The translations under genes and the position numbers were made by a program. Of a stretch of 64,000 nt of DNA, positions 32,374 through 51,479 are shown one piece after another. Each line of letters begins with the position of its first letter. Position 1 is the stretch's first letter. The notes beneath the pieces are model-generated. The model saw only the letters and a list, made by a program, of their open reading frames with translations. It was not told the origin of the DNA and ran no database searches. Source of the stretch: Candidatus Accumulibacter conexus (GTDB lineage Bacteria; Pseudomonadota; Gammaproteobacteria; Burkholderiales; Rhodocyclaceae); NCBI GenBank assembly GCA_017592775.1, contig JAGFNJ010000020.1, forward strand, positions 1 to 64,000, in the 5' to 3' direction.

Positions 32374-35300
32374 TCAGTGTGCGGTTGCCACGGCGGCCGC
32401 AGCCGGCAGCAGCAGGGCTCGCAGTGCCTCGCGCCGGGGTCGCATCTTCTGCACCGACGCCGCCTTGACGTGCCCGAAGCCACGCACCTGTTCGGGCAGC
32501 GCGGCGAGCTCGACGGCGGTGGCGAGCGTCGTCGCGTCGAGGCGTGCGAGCAGCAGTTCGATGTCCGCTTCGTAATCGGCGAGCAGTTGTCGTTCCATCT
32601 TCCTTTCGTCGCCGCCGGCAAAGGGATCGAAGGCCGTGCCGCGCAAACCCTTCAGCCGGCTCAGGGCGGCGAGCGCGCGCAGCATCCACGGGCCGTAACT
32701 GCCTTTCGCGACCCTGCCGGTGAGGGGGTCGGGTCTCGCCAGCAGTGGCGGCGCGAGGTGGAAGCGGATGCTGAAGTCGCCCTCGAACTGCTCCGACAGC
32801 TGCTGCCTGAAGGCTGGGTCGGCATGCAGCCGTGCGACCTCGTACTCGTCCTTGACTGCCAGCAGCCTGAAGTAGCTGCGTGCAACCGCCTCGCTCAGGC
32901 GGGTCGACCGCAACGGCAGTTCGCTGGCCCGCACACGCTCGACCAGCCGCCGGTAACGCTCGGCGTAGCGCGCGTCCTGGTAGTCGGTCAGGGCTTCGGT
33001 GCGGCGGCTGATCGTTTCATCGAGGCTGGCCGAGAGCCGGTGCGCCGGCGGCCGGCTGGCCGGAATCGCCAGTCGCTGCACCGCTGCCGGATCGTGCGCC
33101 GCCTGCCGGCCCCAGAGGAAGGCCTGGCGGTTCTGCTCGACGGCCGTGCCGTTGAGTTCGATGGCACGGTCGATGGCTGCCAGCGACAGTGGGATGAGCC
33201 CCCTCTGCCAGGCGACGCCGAGCAGGAAGAGGTTGCCGTAGATGCCGTCGCCCAGCAGCTCGCGCGACAGCTCTGCCGTGTTCAGGAAGAGCGAGTTGCC
33301 GCGACCGCAGGCTTCGTCGATCTGCTCCTGCAGCCGCTGCTGCGGGAATTGCCAGTCCGGGTTGCGGGTGAACTCGGCGGTGGGGGTGCCGGCGACGTTG
33401 ACGACTGCCCGGGTCTTGCCGGCGAGAACCTTCGACAGCGCTTCGCTGCTGGCACTGACCAGCAGATCGCCGCCGATCAACGCGTCCGCCTCGCCGGTGG
33501 CGATGCGTGCGGCGTGGACGTCCTGTGGGCGGTCGGCAATCCGCAGGTGCGAGAAGACGGCGCCGAATTTCTGCGCCAGGCCGGTCATGTCGAGCACCGA
33601 AACGCCCTTGCCGTCAAGGTGGGCGGCCATTCCAAGCAGCGCGCCAAGCGTCACGACACCGGTACCGCCGACGCCGGTGATGAGGATGTTGAAGGGCCGT
33701 GCGGTGTCGGCCAGCGGTGGTTCGGGGAGGGCGGCGAGCGTACCGGCGTCGGTGGCGATGGCGCTGCCGCGGCGCAGTCTGCCGCCTTCGATGGTGACGA
33801 AGCTGGGGCAGGAGCCGTTGACGCACGAGTAATCCTTGTTGCACGACGACTGGTCGATCGCCCGCTTGCGACCGAACTCGGTTTCCACCGGCACCACCGA
33901 CAGGCAGTTCGACTGCACGCCACAGTCGCCACATCCTTCACAGACGGCCTCGTTGATGAACACGCGCCGGGCCGGGTCGGCGAGCTTGCCGCGCTTGCGC
34001 CGGCGGCGTTTCTCGGTCGCGCACGTCTGCTCGTAGATCAGGATCGACACGCCACGATGCTCGCGCAACTCGCGCTGCACGGCGTCGAGCTGGTCGCGGC
34101 CGTACACCGGCGTGTTCGGCGCGAGGTCGCGTACCTGCCGGTACTTCGCCGGTTCGTCGCTGACGATGACGATGCGGCTGATGCCCTCGGCCTCGAGCTG
34201 CCGCGTCAGCTGGCCGACGCTGAGCTGGCCGTCCACCGGTTGTCCGCCGGTCATCGCCACGGCGTCGTTGTAGAGGATCTTGTAGGTGATCGAGACGCCG
34301 GCGGCGACCGCCTGGCGGATCGCCAGCAGGCCGGAGTGGAAATAGGTGCCGTCGCCGAGGTTGGCGAAGATGTGGCGGTCGCCGGAAAACGGCGCCTGGC
34401 CGACCCAGGTGACGCCTTCGCCGCCCATGTGGGTGAAGGTCGCGGTATTGCGGTCCATCCACGTCACCATGTAGTGGCAACCGATGCCGGCGACGGCGCG
34501 CGAGCCTGCCGGCAGGCGGGTCGAGGTGTTGTGCGGACAGCCGGAGCAGAAGTACGGCGTCCGCTGCATGGTGCTGCCGCTCGCCGCCGGCGCCGTCGCT
34601 GCGGCGAGAGTCTGCTGCTTCGCCTCGAGCAGTTGCAGACGGGCCTCGATGGCCGGCGAGGTGAAGAAGCGGCCGATGCGCGCCGCCAGCGCACGTGCCA
34701 CCTGTGCCACCGACAGTTCGCCTGCCGCCGGCAGCAGCCAGTCGCCATGGCGCAGGTGGCCAGTGCCGGTCGGCAGCAGCGACCACTCGCCCTTCTCGTC
34801 GAACTTGCCGACGACGCGCGGCCGGACGTCCTCGCGCCAGTTGTAGAGCTCCTCCTTCAACTGATACTCGAGCAGTTGTCGTTTCTCCTCGATCACGAGG
34901 ATCTCCTCGAGGCCCTCGGCGAAGCGGCGGACACCGTCGGCTTCGAGCGGCCACACCATGCCGACCTTGTACAGCCGGAGGCCGATCCGCGCCGCCAGCG
35001 CGTCGTCGATGCCCAACTCGTCGAGCGCCTGACGGACGTCGAGGTAGGCCTTGCCGGCGGTGATGATGCCGAGGCGGGCGGGGTTGTCGGGGTCGTTGCT
35101 GTCGATCAGCACGCGGTTGAGGTGGTTGGCGCGGCAGTAGGCGAGTGCCGCGTACAGCTTATGGTTGAGCAGGCGTGCTTCCTGCTGCAGCGGTGGGTCG
35201 GGCCAGCGGATGTTGAGCCCGTGCGGGTCACTGGTTGGCATCTCGTAGTCGTCGGGCAGGCGAATGACGGTGGCCGCCGGGTCGATCGTCACCGATGCCG

Positions 35301-35925
35301 AGGTCTCGACGGTATCGGCAAGCGCCTTCATCACCACCCAGCAGCCCGAGTAACGGCTCATCGCCCAGCCATGCAGGCCGTAATCGAGATATTCCTGGAC
35401 GTTCGCCGGATAGAGCACCGGCATCATCACCGCCTTGAAGATGTGTTCGGTCTGGTGCGGCAGGGTCGATGATTTCGCCGCATGATCGTCGCCGGCGATG
35501 ACCAGCACGCCACCCCTGCTGGCTGTCCCGGCGGCGTTGGCATGGCGGAAGACGTCGCCGCAGCGGTCGACGCCGGGACCCTTGCCGTACCACATGGCGA
35601 AGACGCCGTCGTAGCGCGCACCGGGGAAGAGTCCGAGCTGCTGCGTCCCCCAGACCGCGGTCGCCGCCAGGTCCTCGTTGACTGCCGGCTGAAAGACGAT
35701 GCGGTGGGCGTCGAGGTGGGGCTTCGCTTTCCACAGGGCCTGGTCGAGACCGCCGAGGGGGCTGCCGCGGTAGCCGGAAACGAAACCCGCCGTATGCAGC
35801 CCCGCCGCGTGATCGCGCTGCGCCTGCAGCATCGGCAGCCGCACCAGGGCCTGCGTGCCGCTGAGGAAGACGCGGCCCGAGGTCGCCGTATACCGGCTGT
35901 CGAGCGTGATCGACAGGTCACCCAT
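32374..35925 (-). CDS. Indolepyruvate ferredoxin oxidoreductase, fused alpha-beta (IorAB-type)
   Basis: 1183 residues. It oxidatively decarboxylates aryl-pyruvates such as indolepyruvate to aryl-acetyl-CoA with ferredoxin as acceptor. Domain order: N-terminal pyruvate-oxidoreductase-like domain (GFVSGYRGSPLGGLDQALWK near 48-67), a TPP-binding region (YFCSGCPHNTST near 460, NLGDGTYFHSG near 525), a ferredoxin-like cluster region with CEGCGDCGVQSNC near 665 and CNKDYSCVNGSCPSF near 695, and the gamma-like domain (GVGGTGVVTLGALLGMAAHL near 755). This single-chain form is common in betaproteobacteria. AGGAGG precedes the ATG at 35925. It suggests breakdown of aromatic amino acids and feeds CoA esters that the nearby CoA-linked enzymes could use. 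Confidence 0.92.
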   Translation of the reverse strand: MGDLSITLDSRYTATSGRVFLSGTQALVRLPMLQAQRDHAAGLHTAGFVSGYRGSPLGGLDQALWKAKPHLDAHRIVFQPAVNEDLAATAVWGTQQLGLFPGARYDGVFAMWYGKGPGVDRCGDVFRHANAAGTASRGGVLVIAGDDHAAKSSTLPHQTEHIFKAVMMPVLYPANVQEYLDYGLHGWAMSRYSGCWVVMKALADTVETSASVTIDPAATVIRLPDDYEMPTSDPHGLNIRWPDPPLQQEARLLNHKLYAALAYCRANHLNRVLIDSNDPDNPARLGIITAGKAYLDVRQALDELGIDDALAARIGLRLYKVGMVWPLEADGVRRFAEGLEEILVIEEKRQLLEYQLKEELYNWREDVRPRVVGKFDEKGEWSLLPTGTGHLRHGDWLLPAAGELSVAQVARALAARIGRFFTSPAIEARLQLLEAKQQTLAAATAPAASGSTMQRTPYFCSGCPHNTSTRLPAGSRAVAGIGCHYMVTWMDRNTATFTHMGGEGVTWVGQAPFSGDRHIFANLGDGTYFHSGLLAIRQAVAAGVSITYKILYNDAVAMTGGQPVDGQLSVGQLTRQLEAEGISRIVIVSDEPAKYRQVRDLAPNTPVYGRDQLDAVQRELREHRGVSILIYEQTCATEKRRRRKRGKLADPARRVFINEAVCEGCGDCGVQSNCLSVVPVETEFGRKRAIDQSSCNKDYSCVNGSCPSFVTIEGGRLRRGSAIATDAGTLAALPEPPLADTARPFNILITGVGGTGVVTLGALLGMAAHLDGKGVSVLDMTGLAQKFGAVFSHLRIADRPQDVHAARIATGEADALIGGDLLVSASSEALSKVLAGKTRAVVNVAGTPTAEFTRNPDWQFPQQRLQEQIDEACGRGNSLFLNTAELSRELLGDGIYGNLFLLGVAWQRGLIPLSLAAIDRAIELNGTAVEQNRQAFLWGRQAAHDPAAVQRLAIPASRPPAHRLSASLDETISRRTEALTDYQDARYAERYRRLVERVRASELPLRSTRLSEAVARSYFRLLAVKDEYEVARLHADPAFRQQLSEQFEGDFSIRFHLAPPLLARPDPLTGRVAKGSYGPWMLRALAALSRLKGLRGTAFDPFAGGDERKMERQLLADYEADIELLLARLDATTLATAVELAALPEQVRGFGHVKAASVQKMRPRREALRALLLPAAAAVATAH

Positions 35926-36351
35926 GGTGTCTCCTCCTCTTCTGACCCCCCGCCGCCGCTGCAGCGATCCGTTTTCTGTCGCCTCGGCAGCGTTCAGGGA
36001 GTTGCGCCGGCGTGCGGCCGCTGCGTTACCTCATCTGACCGTTGCTCGCCGCGCTGGTTGCTTCCCGGCCGGATTTTGCGCGTCCCCGGCGGCAGGCAGC
36101 ACCTTCCCCGGGTTGATGGGAAAGGAGCGTCCGCTCCCTTTCAGTGCAGCGTGCATCGACTCGTCGCGCCCGTGCCGCGCGAGAACCGACTCGTCCGGCG
36201 CTGCCGCGCGCGCGGGCGGCAGTGGCGCATCCCGGGCCGGTCGCGCGAACGGGAAGCCGGTCGATTCTACGCCGTCGGCCGGCAACCGTGCAGCAGTTGC
36301 GGTTGCGCGTGCCGCCGTCGCCGCACGCATGCTGTCGGGGCGAAAAACCAT
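35926..36351. other. Gene-free stretch before the tRNA cluster
   Basis: No supported gene on either strand; open frames are arginine-rich and lack starts. The left end holds the ribosome site of the leftward oxidoreductase gene, and the right end leads into the tRNA promoter. The region should also contain the leftward promoter of the oxidoreductase gene, but no clear element pair was seen. Confidence 0.5.
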
Positions 36352-36380
36352 TTGACAATCCGCCCTTCGAGCTTCAGAAT
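36352..36380 (+). promoter_or_regulatory. Sigma-70 promoter of the tRNA-tuf operon
   Basis: A perfect -35 element TTGACA (36352-36357), a 17-base spacer and a -10 element CAGAAT (36375-36380) lie 16 bases before the first tRNA. Position and strength fit a stable-RNA promoter. It likely drives tRNA-Tyr, tRNA-Gly, tRNA-Thr and tuf as one transcript. Confidence 0.8.
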
Positions 36381-36395
36381 CGCGGGTTCTTGGCT

Positions 36396-36480
36396 GGAGG
36401 GATACCCAAGTGGCCAACGGGATCAGACTGTAAATCTGACGGCTCCGCCTTCGAAGGTTCGAATCCTTCTCCCTCCACCA
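36396..36480 (+). tRNA. tRNA-Tyr (GTA)
   Basis: 85 bases including encoded CCA. The acceptor GGAGGGA pairs with TCCCTCC before ACCA. The anticodon is GTA at 36430-36432, and there is a long variable arm (class II), as required for bacterial tRNA-Tyr. First of three tRNAs ahead of tuf, matching the tyr-gly-thr order of the tufB operon in other proteobacteria. Confidence 0.96.
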
Positions 36481-36531
36481 CAAGCGCCGCTGTCGGTGAT
36501 GGCGTTCAATCGTTCTTCGGGTAACAGTTTT

Positions 36532-36605
36532 GCGGGTGTAGCTCAATGGTAGAGCTGAAGCCTTCCAAGCTTATGACGAGGGTTCGATTCCCTTCACCCG
36601 CTCCA
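36532..36605 (+). tRNA. tRNA-Gly (TCC)
   Basis: 74 bases with encoded CCA. The acceptor GCGGGTG pairs with CACCCGC; the T-arm contains GGTTCGATTCC; the anticodon TCC is at 36564-36566 in the loop CTTCCAA. Second of the tRNAs preceding tuf. Confidence 0.95.
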
Positions 36606-36647
36606 GGCTGCAGCCGCAGAATTGCTTCAGGCTCCTCGATCATCGAT

Positions 36648-36722
<75 letters not shown>

Positions 36723-36775
36723 GCGATTGGTGCTGTAGATTCATTGTCAATTTTTAACGTCTTGAGGTACCGGTA

Positions 36776-37966
<1,191 letters not shown>

Positions 37967-38025
37967 TTCCGGTCGAGGTTCATGGGCGGCGCCGATGAAT
38001 GGCGGTGCCGCCGTAGTTCTGCCGC

Positions 38026-38101
38026 AGGGGTATAGCTCAACTGGCAGAGCGTCGGTCTCCAAAACCGAAGGTTGGGGGTTCGATTCCCTCTGCCCCTGCC
38101 A
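38026..38101 (+). tRNA. tRNA-Trp (CCA)
   Basis: 76 bases with encoded CCA. The acceptor AGGGGTA pairs with TGCCCCT; the loop CTCCAAA holds anticodon CCA. It lies between tuf and secE, as in most betaproteobacteria. Confidence 0.96.
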
Positions 38102-38124
38102 TACATGTAACCAAAGCGGACGAG

Positions 38125-38478
38125 ATGGCCGATAAATTCAAGTTTGCGCTGGCGATCCTGCTGCTTGTGGCCGGTGTCGCCGGCTTCTACCTCCTGGCGG
38201 ATCAGGCGATGATCCTGCGGGTGCTCGCCGTCATGGCGGGCACCGCTCTCGCCGCCGGGGTTGCCTGGAAGACCGAGCAGGGGCAGCGCTTCTTCGGCTT
38301 CGCGCGCGAGTCCGCCGCCGAGGCGAAGAAGGTGGTCTGGCCGTCCCGCAAGGAGACGATGCAGACCACCGGCATGGTTTTCGCCTTCGTCGTGGTGATG
38401 GCCCTCTTTCTCTGGCTGACCGACAAGAGCCTGGAATGGGTGATGTACGACCTGATTCTCGGCTGGAGGAAATCATGA
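38125..38478 (+). CDS. secE: Preprotein translocase subunit SecE
   Basis: 117 residues. This is the three-helix form of the translocon clamp: [40 protein letters not shown], then the conserved amphipathic region [20 protein letters not shown] and the essential last helix [20 protein letters not shown]. SecE holds SecY together in the inner membrane. Its stop overlaps the nusG start (ATGA at 38475-38478), so the two are translationally coupled. Confidence 0.96.
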   Translation: MADKFKFALAILLLVAGVAGFYLLADQAMILRVLAVMAGTALAAGVAWKTEQGQRFFGFARESAAEAKKVVWPSRKETMQTTGMVFAFVVVMALFLWLTDKSLEWVMYDLILGWRKS

Positions 38479-39008
38479 GCATGCGCTGGTACGTGGTACA
38501 CGCCTACTCGGGCTTTGAGAAGAGCGTGCAGCGGGCGTTGCTCGAGCGTGTTCAGCGGCAGGGGATGACGGAGCAGTTCGGTCGCATCCTGGTGCCGGTG
38601 GAAGAGGTCGTCGAACTGAAGATGGGCCAGAAGAGCATTTCCGAACGCAAGTTCTTCCCCGGCTACGTGCTGGTGGAAATGGAGATGAACGACGAGTCCT
38701 GGCATCTGGTCAAGAGTACGCCCAAGGTCACGGGTTTTGTCGGTGGTACCGCCAACAAGCCGAGCCCGATTTCCGAGAAGGAAGTCGCGAAGATCATGCA
38801 GCAGATGCAGGAGGGCGTCGAGAAACCGCGGCCGAAAGTGCTTTTCGAACCCGGCGAAGTGGTGCGCGTCAAGGAGGGTCCGTTCACGGATTTTCATGGC
38901 GCGGTCGAGCACGTCAATTACGAAAAGAACCGGCTGCGCGTTTCGGTAACGATTTTTGGCCGGCCGACGCCGGTCGAACTGGAGTTCGGGCAGGTCGAGA
39001 AAGCCTGA
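38475..39008 (+). CDS. nusG: Transcription termination/antitermination factor NusG
   Basis: 177 residues starting at the ATG overlapping secE. The NGN domain ([20 protein letters not shown], then [20 protein letters not shown]) binds RNA polymerase. The KOW domain ([20 protein letters not shown]) contacts Rho or ribosomal protein S10. The linker is normal length. It couples transcription and translation of the operons that follow. GGAGG just upstream supports the start. Confidence 0.96.
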   Translation: MSMRWYVVHAYSGFEKSVQRALLERVQRQGMTEQFGRILVPVEEVVELKMGQKSISERKFFPGYVLVEMEMNDESWHLVKSTPKVTGFVGGTANKPSPISEKEVAKIMQQMQEGVEKPRPKVLFEPGEVVRVKEGPFTDFHGAVEHVNYEKNRLRVSVTIFGRPTPVELEFGQVEKA

Positions 39009-39134
39009 CCGCGGGCTCGGTCGCGGTGTGTTGAGCGTGCTCGACGCACCGCAGCAGTGCGGCTCTCGGGCCGCGTTTGTCGTTTGGGGAGCGCTTGCAC
39101 GAGCGCGTTCGAACCCGCTCACAGGAGTCGTACG

Positions 39135-39566
39135 GTGGCAAAGAAAATCATTGGTTACATCAAGTTGCAGGTGCCGGCGGGGAAAGCGAACCCGTCGCCA
39201 CCGATCGGTCCGGCGCTCGGTCAGCGGGGACTGAACATCATGGAGTTCTGCAAGTCGTTCAATGCCCAGACGCAGGGGCTGGAACCGGGCTTGCCGATTC
39301 CGGTCGTGATCACCGCCTTCGCCGACAAGAGTTTCACCTTCATCATGAAGACGCCGCCGGCAGCGGTCCTGATCAAGAAGGCGATCGGTGTGCAGAAGGG
39401 AAGTGCCAAGCCGCACACTGCCAAGATCGGTACGCTGACGCGCGCCCAGTGTGAGGCGATTGCGACGCAGAAGATGCCCGACCTGACGGCGGCCGACATG
39501 GAAGCGGCGGTGCGCACCATCGCCGGCAGTGCCCGCACGATGGGCGTTACGGTAGAGGGGGTGTGA
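39135..39566 (+). CDS. rplK: 50S ribosomal protein L11
   Basis: 143 residues from a GTG at 39135; AGGAG at 39123-39127 gives 7-base spacing, and L11 proteins begin (M)[11 protein letters not shown]. Upstream in-frame sequence is not conserved. It has the N-terminal proline-rich domain ([20 protein letters not shown]) that binds release factors and thiostrepton, and the C-terminal rRNA-binding domain ([12 protein letters not shown]). It is followed after one base by rplA. Confidence 0.96.
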   Translation: MAKKIIGYIKLQVPAGKANPSPPIGPALGQRGLNIMEFCKSFNAQTQGLEPGLPIPVVITAFADKSFTFIMKTPPAAVLIKKAIGVQKGSAKPHTAKIGTLTRAQCEAIATQKMPDLTAADMEAAVRTIAGSARTMGVTVEGV

Positions 39567-39567
39567 G

Positions 39568-40257
39568 ATGGCTGGCTTGAGCAAACGCCAGAAGGCGCTG
39601 CAGGGAAAGGTCGAACGTACCCGGAGCTATCCGGTTGCGGAAGCGCTGAAGCTCGCCAAGGAGTGCGCGACCGCCAAGTTCGACGAGTCGATCGACGCTG
39701 CGGTCTGCCTCGGCGTCGATCCGCGGAAGTCGGATCAGATCGTTCGTGGCTCGGTGGTTCTGCCGGCCGGTACCGGCAAGACGGTCCGCGTCGCCGTCTT
39801 TGCCCAGGGTGAGAAGGCGGCTGCCGCCAAGGCGGCGGGTGCCGATATCGTTGGCTTCGAGGATCTGGCGGCCGAGATCAAGTCCGGTGTGATCAATTTC
39901 GATCGCGTCATCGCCACTCCCGATGCGATGCGCGTCGTTGGTCAGCTCGGGCAGATTCTTGGTCCGCGTGGCCTGATGCCGAACCCCAAGGTGGGGACGG
40001 TGACGATGGACGTCGCGACGGCGGTACAGAACGCCAAGGCGGGACAGGTGCAGTATCGTACCGACAAGGCGGGCATCATCCACAGCACGATCGGTCGCGC
40101 GTCGTTCGATGCCGACAAGCTGGCGAGCAACCTGAAGGCGCTGGTCGACGCGCTGATCAAGGCCAAGCCGGCGACCTCGAAGGGGCAGTACGTGCGCCGG
40201 GTCGCCGTTGCCAGCACGATGGGGCCGGGCGTGCGCGTCGACGCGTCGACGCTCTAG
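39568..40257 (+). CDS. rplA: 50S ribosomal protein L1
   Basis: 229 residues, two-domain L1 stalk protein (conserved GRGLMP-type core read as [20 protein letters not shown], and [20 protein letters not shown]). It also represses its own operon by binding mRNA in many bacteria. The rplKA pair is closed here by a 293-base leader preceding rplJ. Confidence 0.97.
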   Translation: MAGLSKRQKALQGKVERTRSYPVAEALKLAKECATAKFDESIDAAVCLGVDPRKSDQIVRGSVVLPAGTGKTVRVAVFAQGEKAAAAKAAGADIVGFEDLAAEIKSGVINFDRVIATPDAMRVVGQLGQILGPRGLMPNPKVGTVTMDVATAVQNAKAGQVQYRTDKAGIIHSTIGRASFDADKLASNLKALVDALIKAKPATSKGQYVRRVAVASTMGPGVRVDASTL

Positions 40258-40550
40258 AAGGAAACATGGTTTGGGGCCCGGCGCCTGGCGCCTGGTTCCG
40301 GCAGAGAGCTTTGTAGGGCTACCGGCAGGGCGCACGCGCAGTGCCGGTAGATCGTCAAAGACCGCAGGTGCCGACGATGCTGCCTGTCGCGGCTTAAGTG
40401 TGCAAGCGGCCTGCGTAGACGGTGTGCCCGGAAAAGGATTTTGCAGCGACGGACTTAAGGCCTGTGCTGCCAACCCCTGATCAAGGTCGCCGTGGGTGCG
40501 GTACGTCCAGCCGGATGTGCCGTTTGTTGACTTGATGGGAGGAAGGACCT
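40258..40550 (+). promoter_or_regulatory. L10-type leader of the rplJL-rpoBC transcript
   Basis: A 293-base gene-free stretch with several potential hairpins (GGCGCCTGGCGCC near 40279, CTACCGGCA-to-TGCCGGTAG at 40319-40350). In proteobacteria this position carries the leader bound by L10-(L12)4, which represses rplJL translation. The exact kink-turn was not resolved by eye, so the call rests on location, length and hairpins. The rplJ ribosome site GGGAGGAAGG lies at its end. Confidence 0.55.
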
Positions 40551-41048
40551 GTGGGTCTCAATCTTGATGATAAGAAGGTCGTCGTAGCCGAGGTCGCGGC
40601 AACGGTCGCCAAGGCGCAGACCATCGTGCTGGCCGAGTACAGTGGCTTGCCGGTGGCCCATCTGACTCGTCTGCGCGCCCAGGCACGTGCTTCGGGCGTC
40701 TACCTGCGTGTGGTGAAGAACACGCTGGTGCGGCGGGCCGTCGAAGGCACTGTCTTCGCCGGGCTGGCCGAGCAGATGACCGGGCCACTGATCTACAGCA
40801 TGTCGGAAGATCCGGTTGCTGCAGCAAAGGTGCTCAACGATTTTGCCAAGACCAATGACAAGCTGATTCTGAAGGCTGGCAGTTTTGCTGGCCAGGCACT
40901 CGACAAGGCCGGCGTCCAGGCGCTGGCGTCGATTCCTGGCCGCAACGAGTTGCTCGCCCGGCTGCTGGGAGTCATGCAGGCGCCGGTCACCGGTTTCGCC
41001 TGTGCGCTTTCCGCCTTGGCCAAGCAGCGCGAGGAAGCCGTTGCCTGA
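40551..41048 (+). CDS. rplJ: 50S ribosomal protein L10
   Basis: 165 residues from a GTG at 40551 directly after GGGAGGAAGGACCT. The N-terminus [20 protein letters not shown] and the later [20 protein letters not shown] are typical. The C-terminal helix binds the L7/L12 dimers that form the flexible stalk. With L12 it regulates the leader upstream. The start codon is non-ATG, common for weaker or regulated initiation. Confidence 0.96.
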   Translation: MGLNLDDKKVVVAEVAATVAKAQTIVLAEYSGLPVAHLTRLRAQARASGVYLRVVKNTLVRRAVEGTVFAGLAEQMTGPLIYSMSEDPVAAAKVLNDFAKTNDKLILKAGSFAGQALDKAGVQALASIPGRNELLARLLGVMQAPVTGFACALSALAKQREEAVA

Positions 41049-41094
41049 GCGCGCCGTCAGCTTTTTTTGTTTCCAGATCTAGGAGTGAGTAATC

Positions 41095-41463
41095 ATGGCT
41101 ATTAGCAAGCAGGACATCCTCGATGCCGTTGGCGCGATGACTGTCATGGAACTGAACGACCTCGTCAAGGCGTTCGAAGAGAAATTTGGCGTTTCGGCAG
41201 CATCGATGGCCGTCGCGGCTCCGGGCGCCGCCGCACCGGTGGTCGAGGAGCAGACCGAGTTTACGGTCGTTCTGGCCGGCATCGGCGAGAAGAAGGTCGA
41301 GGTCATCAAGGTCGTTCGCGCAGCGACCGGTCTCGGCCTCAAGGAAGCCAAGGATCTGGTCGACAGCGCGCCGAAGGCGGTCAAGGAAGCGATCTCCAAG
41401 GCAGACGCCGAAGCGCTCAAGAAGCTGCTCGAGGACGCTGGAGCGAAGGTCGAGGTCAAGTAA
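41095..41463 (+). CDS. rplL: 50S ribosomal protein L7/L12
   Basis: 122 residues. N-terminal dimerisation helix ([20 protein letters not shown]), a flexible Ala/Pro hinge ([14 protein letters not shown]) and the factor-binding C-terminal domain ([20 protein letters not shown], then [13 protein letters not shown]). It recruits EF-Tu and EF-G to the ribosome. AGGAG lies upstream of the ATG at 41095. Confidence 0.97.
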   Translation: MAISKQDILDAVGAMTVMELNDLVKAFEEKFGVSAASMAVAAPGAAAPVVEEQTEFTVVLAGIGEKKVEVIKVVRAATGLGLKEAKDLVDSAPKAVKEAISKADAEALKKLLEDAGAKVEVK

Positions 41464-41480
41464 CACCGGGATGGCAGGCT

Positions 41481-41512
41481 GGGCTGGCGGCCTTCGGGCT
41501 GCCAGCCCTTTT
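41481..41512 (+). terminator. Attenuator-like hairpin between rplL and rpoB
   Basis: GGGCTGGC (41481-41488) pairs with GCCAGCCC (41501-41508), with an inner CC-TTCG-GG tetraloop, followed by TTTTCTGCTTTT. A partial terminator in this gap sets the lower level of rpoBC relative to ribosomal proteins in E. coli; this fold is in the same place and looks analogous. Confidence 0.75.
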
Positions 41513-41721
41513 CTGCTTTTCCGGAAATGGCTGCGCGCCCGCGGTCCTGGGGCGCGCCGCCTTGCAGCGTGCAAACGCAAACACGACTGGCGGTGGCGCG
41601 AGCGGTACCGGTCGCTGCCCGCCCGCCGGCCAGTCATGTTGCGTTTGTCCGTTGCGAACCGGCGGATGTGGCTACCCTCGCCGGAGCGCTAGAGGATTTG
41701 CCTTGTGAGTTCGGAGCGACC

Positions 41722-46005
<4,284 letters not shown>

Positions 46006-46092
46006 TTTGTTGGCAAGGGGTGGGAGAGCACCAAGGCACCGCGACTTCCGGCATCCTCACCCCAGACAGCTCACTCCTCACTGGAGCAAAAG

Positions 46093-50303
<4,211 letters not shown>

Positions 50304-50307
<4 letters not shown>

Positions 50308-50332
50308 CTTGTCGCGCGATAGAACCTAGAAT
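50304..50332 (+). promoter_or_regulatory. Sigma-70 promoter of the str operon (rpsL)
   Basis: TTGACT (50304-50309), a 17-base spacer and TAGAAT (50327-50332). The -35 box overlaps the rpoC stop codon. Transcription would begin near 50340, upstream of two hairpins and about 130 bases before the rpsL start. Confidence 0.72.
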
Positions 50333-50346
50333 CGCCGGTCTTTGTC

Positions 50347-50371
50347 GCCGCCGCCCTTCGCTTGCGGCGGC
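50347..50371 (+). other. Leader hairpin upstream of the rpsL terminator
   Basis: GTCGCCGCCGC-type stem: the core GCCGCCGC (50347-50354) pairs with GCGGCGGC (50364-50371) around a 9-base loop. Its left arm GCCGCC could instead pair with GGCGGC (50391-50396), the left arm of the following terminator, so the two folds could be alternatives. Confidence 0.55.
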
Positions 50372-50386
50372 TTGTCGTGAATTTCG

Positions 50387-50418
50387 CCAAGGCGGCCTTT
50401 GGTCCGCCTTGGTTTTTT
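50387..50418 (+). terminator. Intrinsic terminator in the rpoC-rpsL gap
   Basis: A perfect 9-pair stem CCAAGGCGG (50387-50395) / CCGCCTTGG (50404-50412) followed by TTTTTT (50413-50418). It can end rpoBC transcripts, but because it also lies after the rpsL promoter it would attenuate str-operon transcription. Confidence 0.88.
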
Positions 50419-50473
50419 GCAGACGGCCTGTGCCTCGCACCGTGGACGCTGCGCTGAAGATGAGGGTGGAAAC

Positions 50474-50851
50474 ATGCCAACCATAAACCAGCTGGTGCGC
50501 AAGCCTCGCGAGGCCATTCGCGCCAAGAGCAAAGTCCCGGCGTTGGGCAATTGTCCGCAGAAGCGGGGCGTCTGCACTCGTGTGTACACGACCACGCCGA
50601 AGAAGCCAAACTCAGCCCTGCGCAAGGTGTGCAAGGTCCGCCTGACGAATGGCTTCGAGGTCATTTCGTACATCGGTGGTGAGGGCCACAACCTGCAGGA
50701 GCACTCGGTCGTCCTCATTCGCGGTGGCCGCGTCAAGGACCTGCCGGGCGTGCGCTATCACACGGTTCGCGGGTCACTCGATACGCAGGGCGTGAAGAAG
50801 CGCAAGCAGAGTCGTTCCAAGTACGGTACCAAGCGCCCGAAGGCTGCCTGA
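50474..50851 (+). CDS. rpsL: 30S ribosomal protein S12
   Basis: 125 residues from the ATG at 50474. The decoding-centre segments [15 protein letters not shown] (Lys43 and Lys44) and [14 protein letters not shown] are unmodified, so no streptomycin-resistance change is seen. The C-terminus [16 protein letters not shown] is normal. First gene of the str operon, behind the promoter-terminator leader. Confidence 0.97.
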   Translation: MPTINQLVRKPREAIRAKSKVPALGNCPQKRGVCTRVYTTTPKKPNSALRKVCKVRLTNGFEVISYIGGEGHNLQEHSVVLIRGGRVKDLPGVRYHTVRGSLDTQGVKKRKQSRSKYGTKRPKAA

Positions 50852-50944
50852 GTTCCGTCCGATTGAGCGCCGCTCCGGATGGGCGGCCGGGAAGGGGGGC
50901 CGCTGCGCCGTCCTTTCGCCAAAATGTGACTATGAGAGGTTGCT

Positions 50945-51415
50945 ATGCCCCGTCGTCGTGAAGTGCCCAAGCGCGATATCCTGCCGGACCCGAAGTTCGG
51001 CAATGTCGAGGTCTCGAAGTTCGTCAACACGATCATGAAAAGCGGCAAGAAATCGGTTGCCGAGCGAATCGTCTATGGCGCCTTTGACCAGGTCGTCACC
51101 AAGAGCGGCAAGGATCCCCTGGAGGTCTTCAGCGCGGCTCTGGGCAACATCAAACCGTTGGTCGAGGTCAAGAGCCGCCGTGTCGGTGGTGCCAACTATC
51201 AGGTGCCGGTGGAGGTGCGTCCGAGTCGCCGGATGGCGCTGGCGATGCGCTGGTTGCGCGATTATGCGCGCAAGCGCTCCGAGAAATCGATGGGACAGCG
51301 TCTCGCCGCCGAGATGCTCGAGGCTTCGGAGAGCCGCGGTGCCGCGGTCAAGAAGCGCGACGAAGTGCATCGCATGGCCGAAGCCAACAAGGCCTTCGCG
51401 CATTTCCGCTTCTGA
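50945..51415 (+). CDS. rpsG: 30S ribosomal protein S7
   Basis: 156 residues, starting [20 protein letters not shown]. It nucleates assembly of the 30S head and contacts E-site tRNA; in E. coli it also represses the str operon. The beta-hairpin [20 protein letters not shown] is intact. AGAGGTTG upstream serves as ribosome site. Confidence 0.97.
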   Translation: MPRRREVPKRDILPDPKFGNVEVSKFVNTIMKSGKKSVAERIVYGAFDQVVTKSGKDPLEVFSAALGNIKPLVEVKSRRVGGANYQVPVEVRPSRRMALAMRWLRDYARKRSEKSMGQRLAAEMLEASESRGAAVKKRDEVHRMAEANKAFAHFRF

Positions 51416-51479
51416 GGTACCGCAGCAGCGCCGGTGGCCGGCGCTGACTATCGTTCTTTATTAGTGAAGGTCTACTACC

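Noticed and set aside
31819-35472. A 1217-codon frame antisense to the indolepyruvate oxidoreductase
   Set aside because: The opposite strand encodes a complete, motif-rich enzyme; the antisense product is Arg/Ala/Gly-rich with no recognisable domain.
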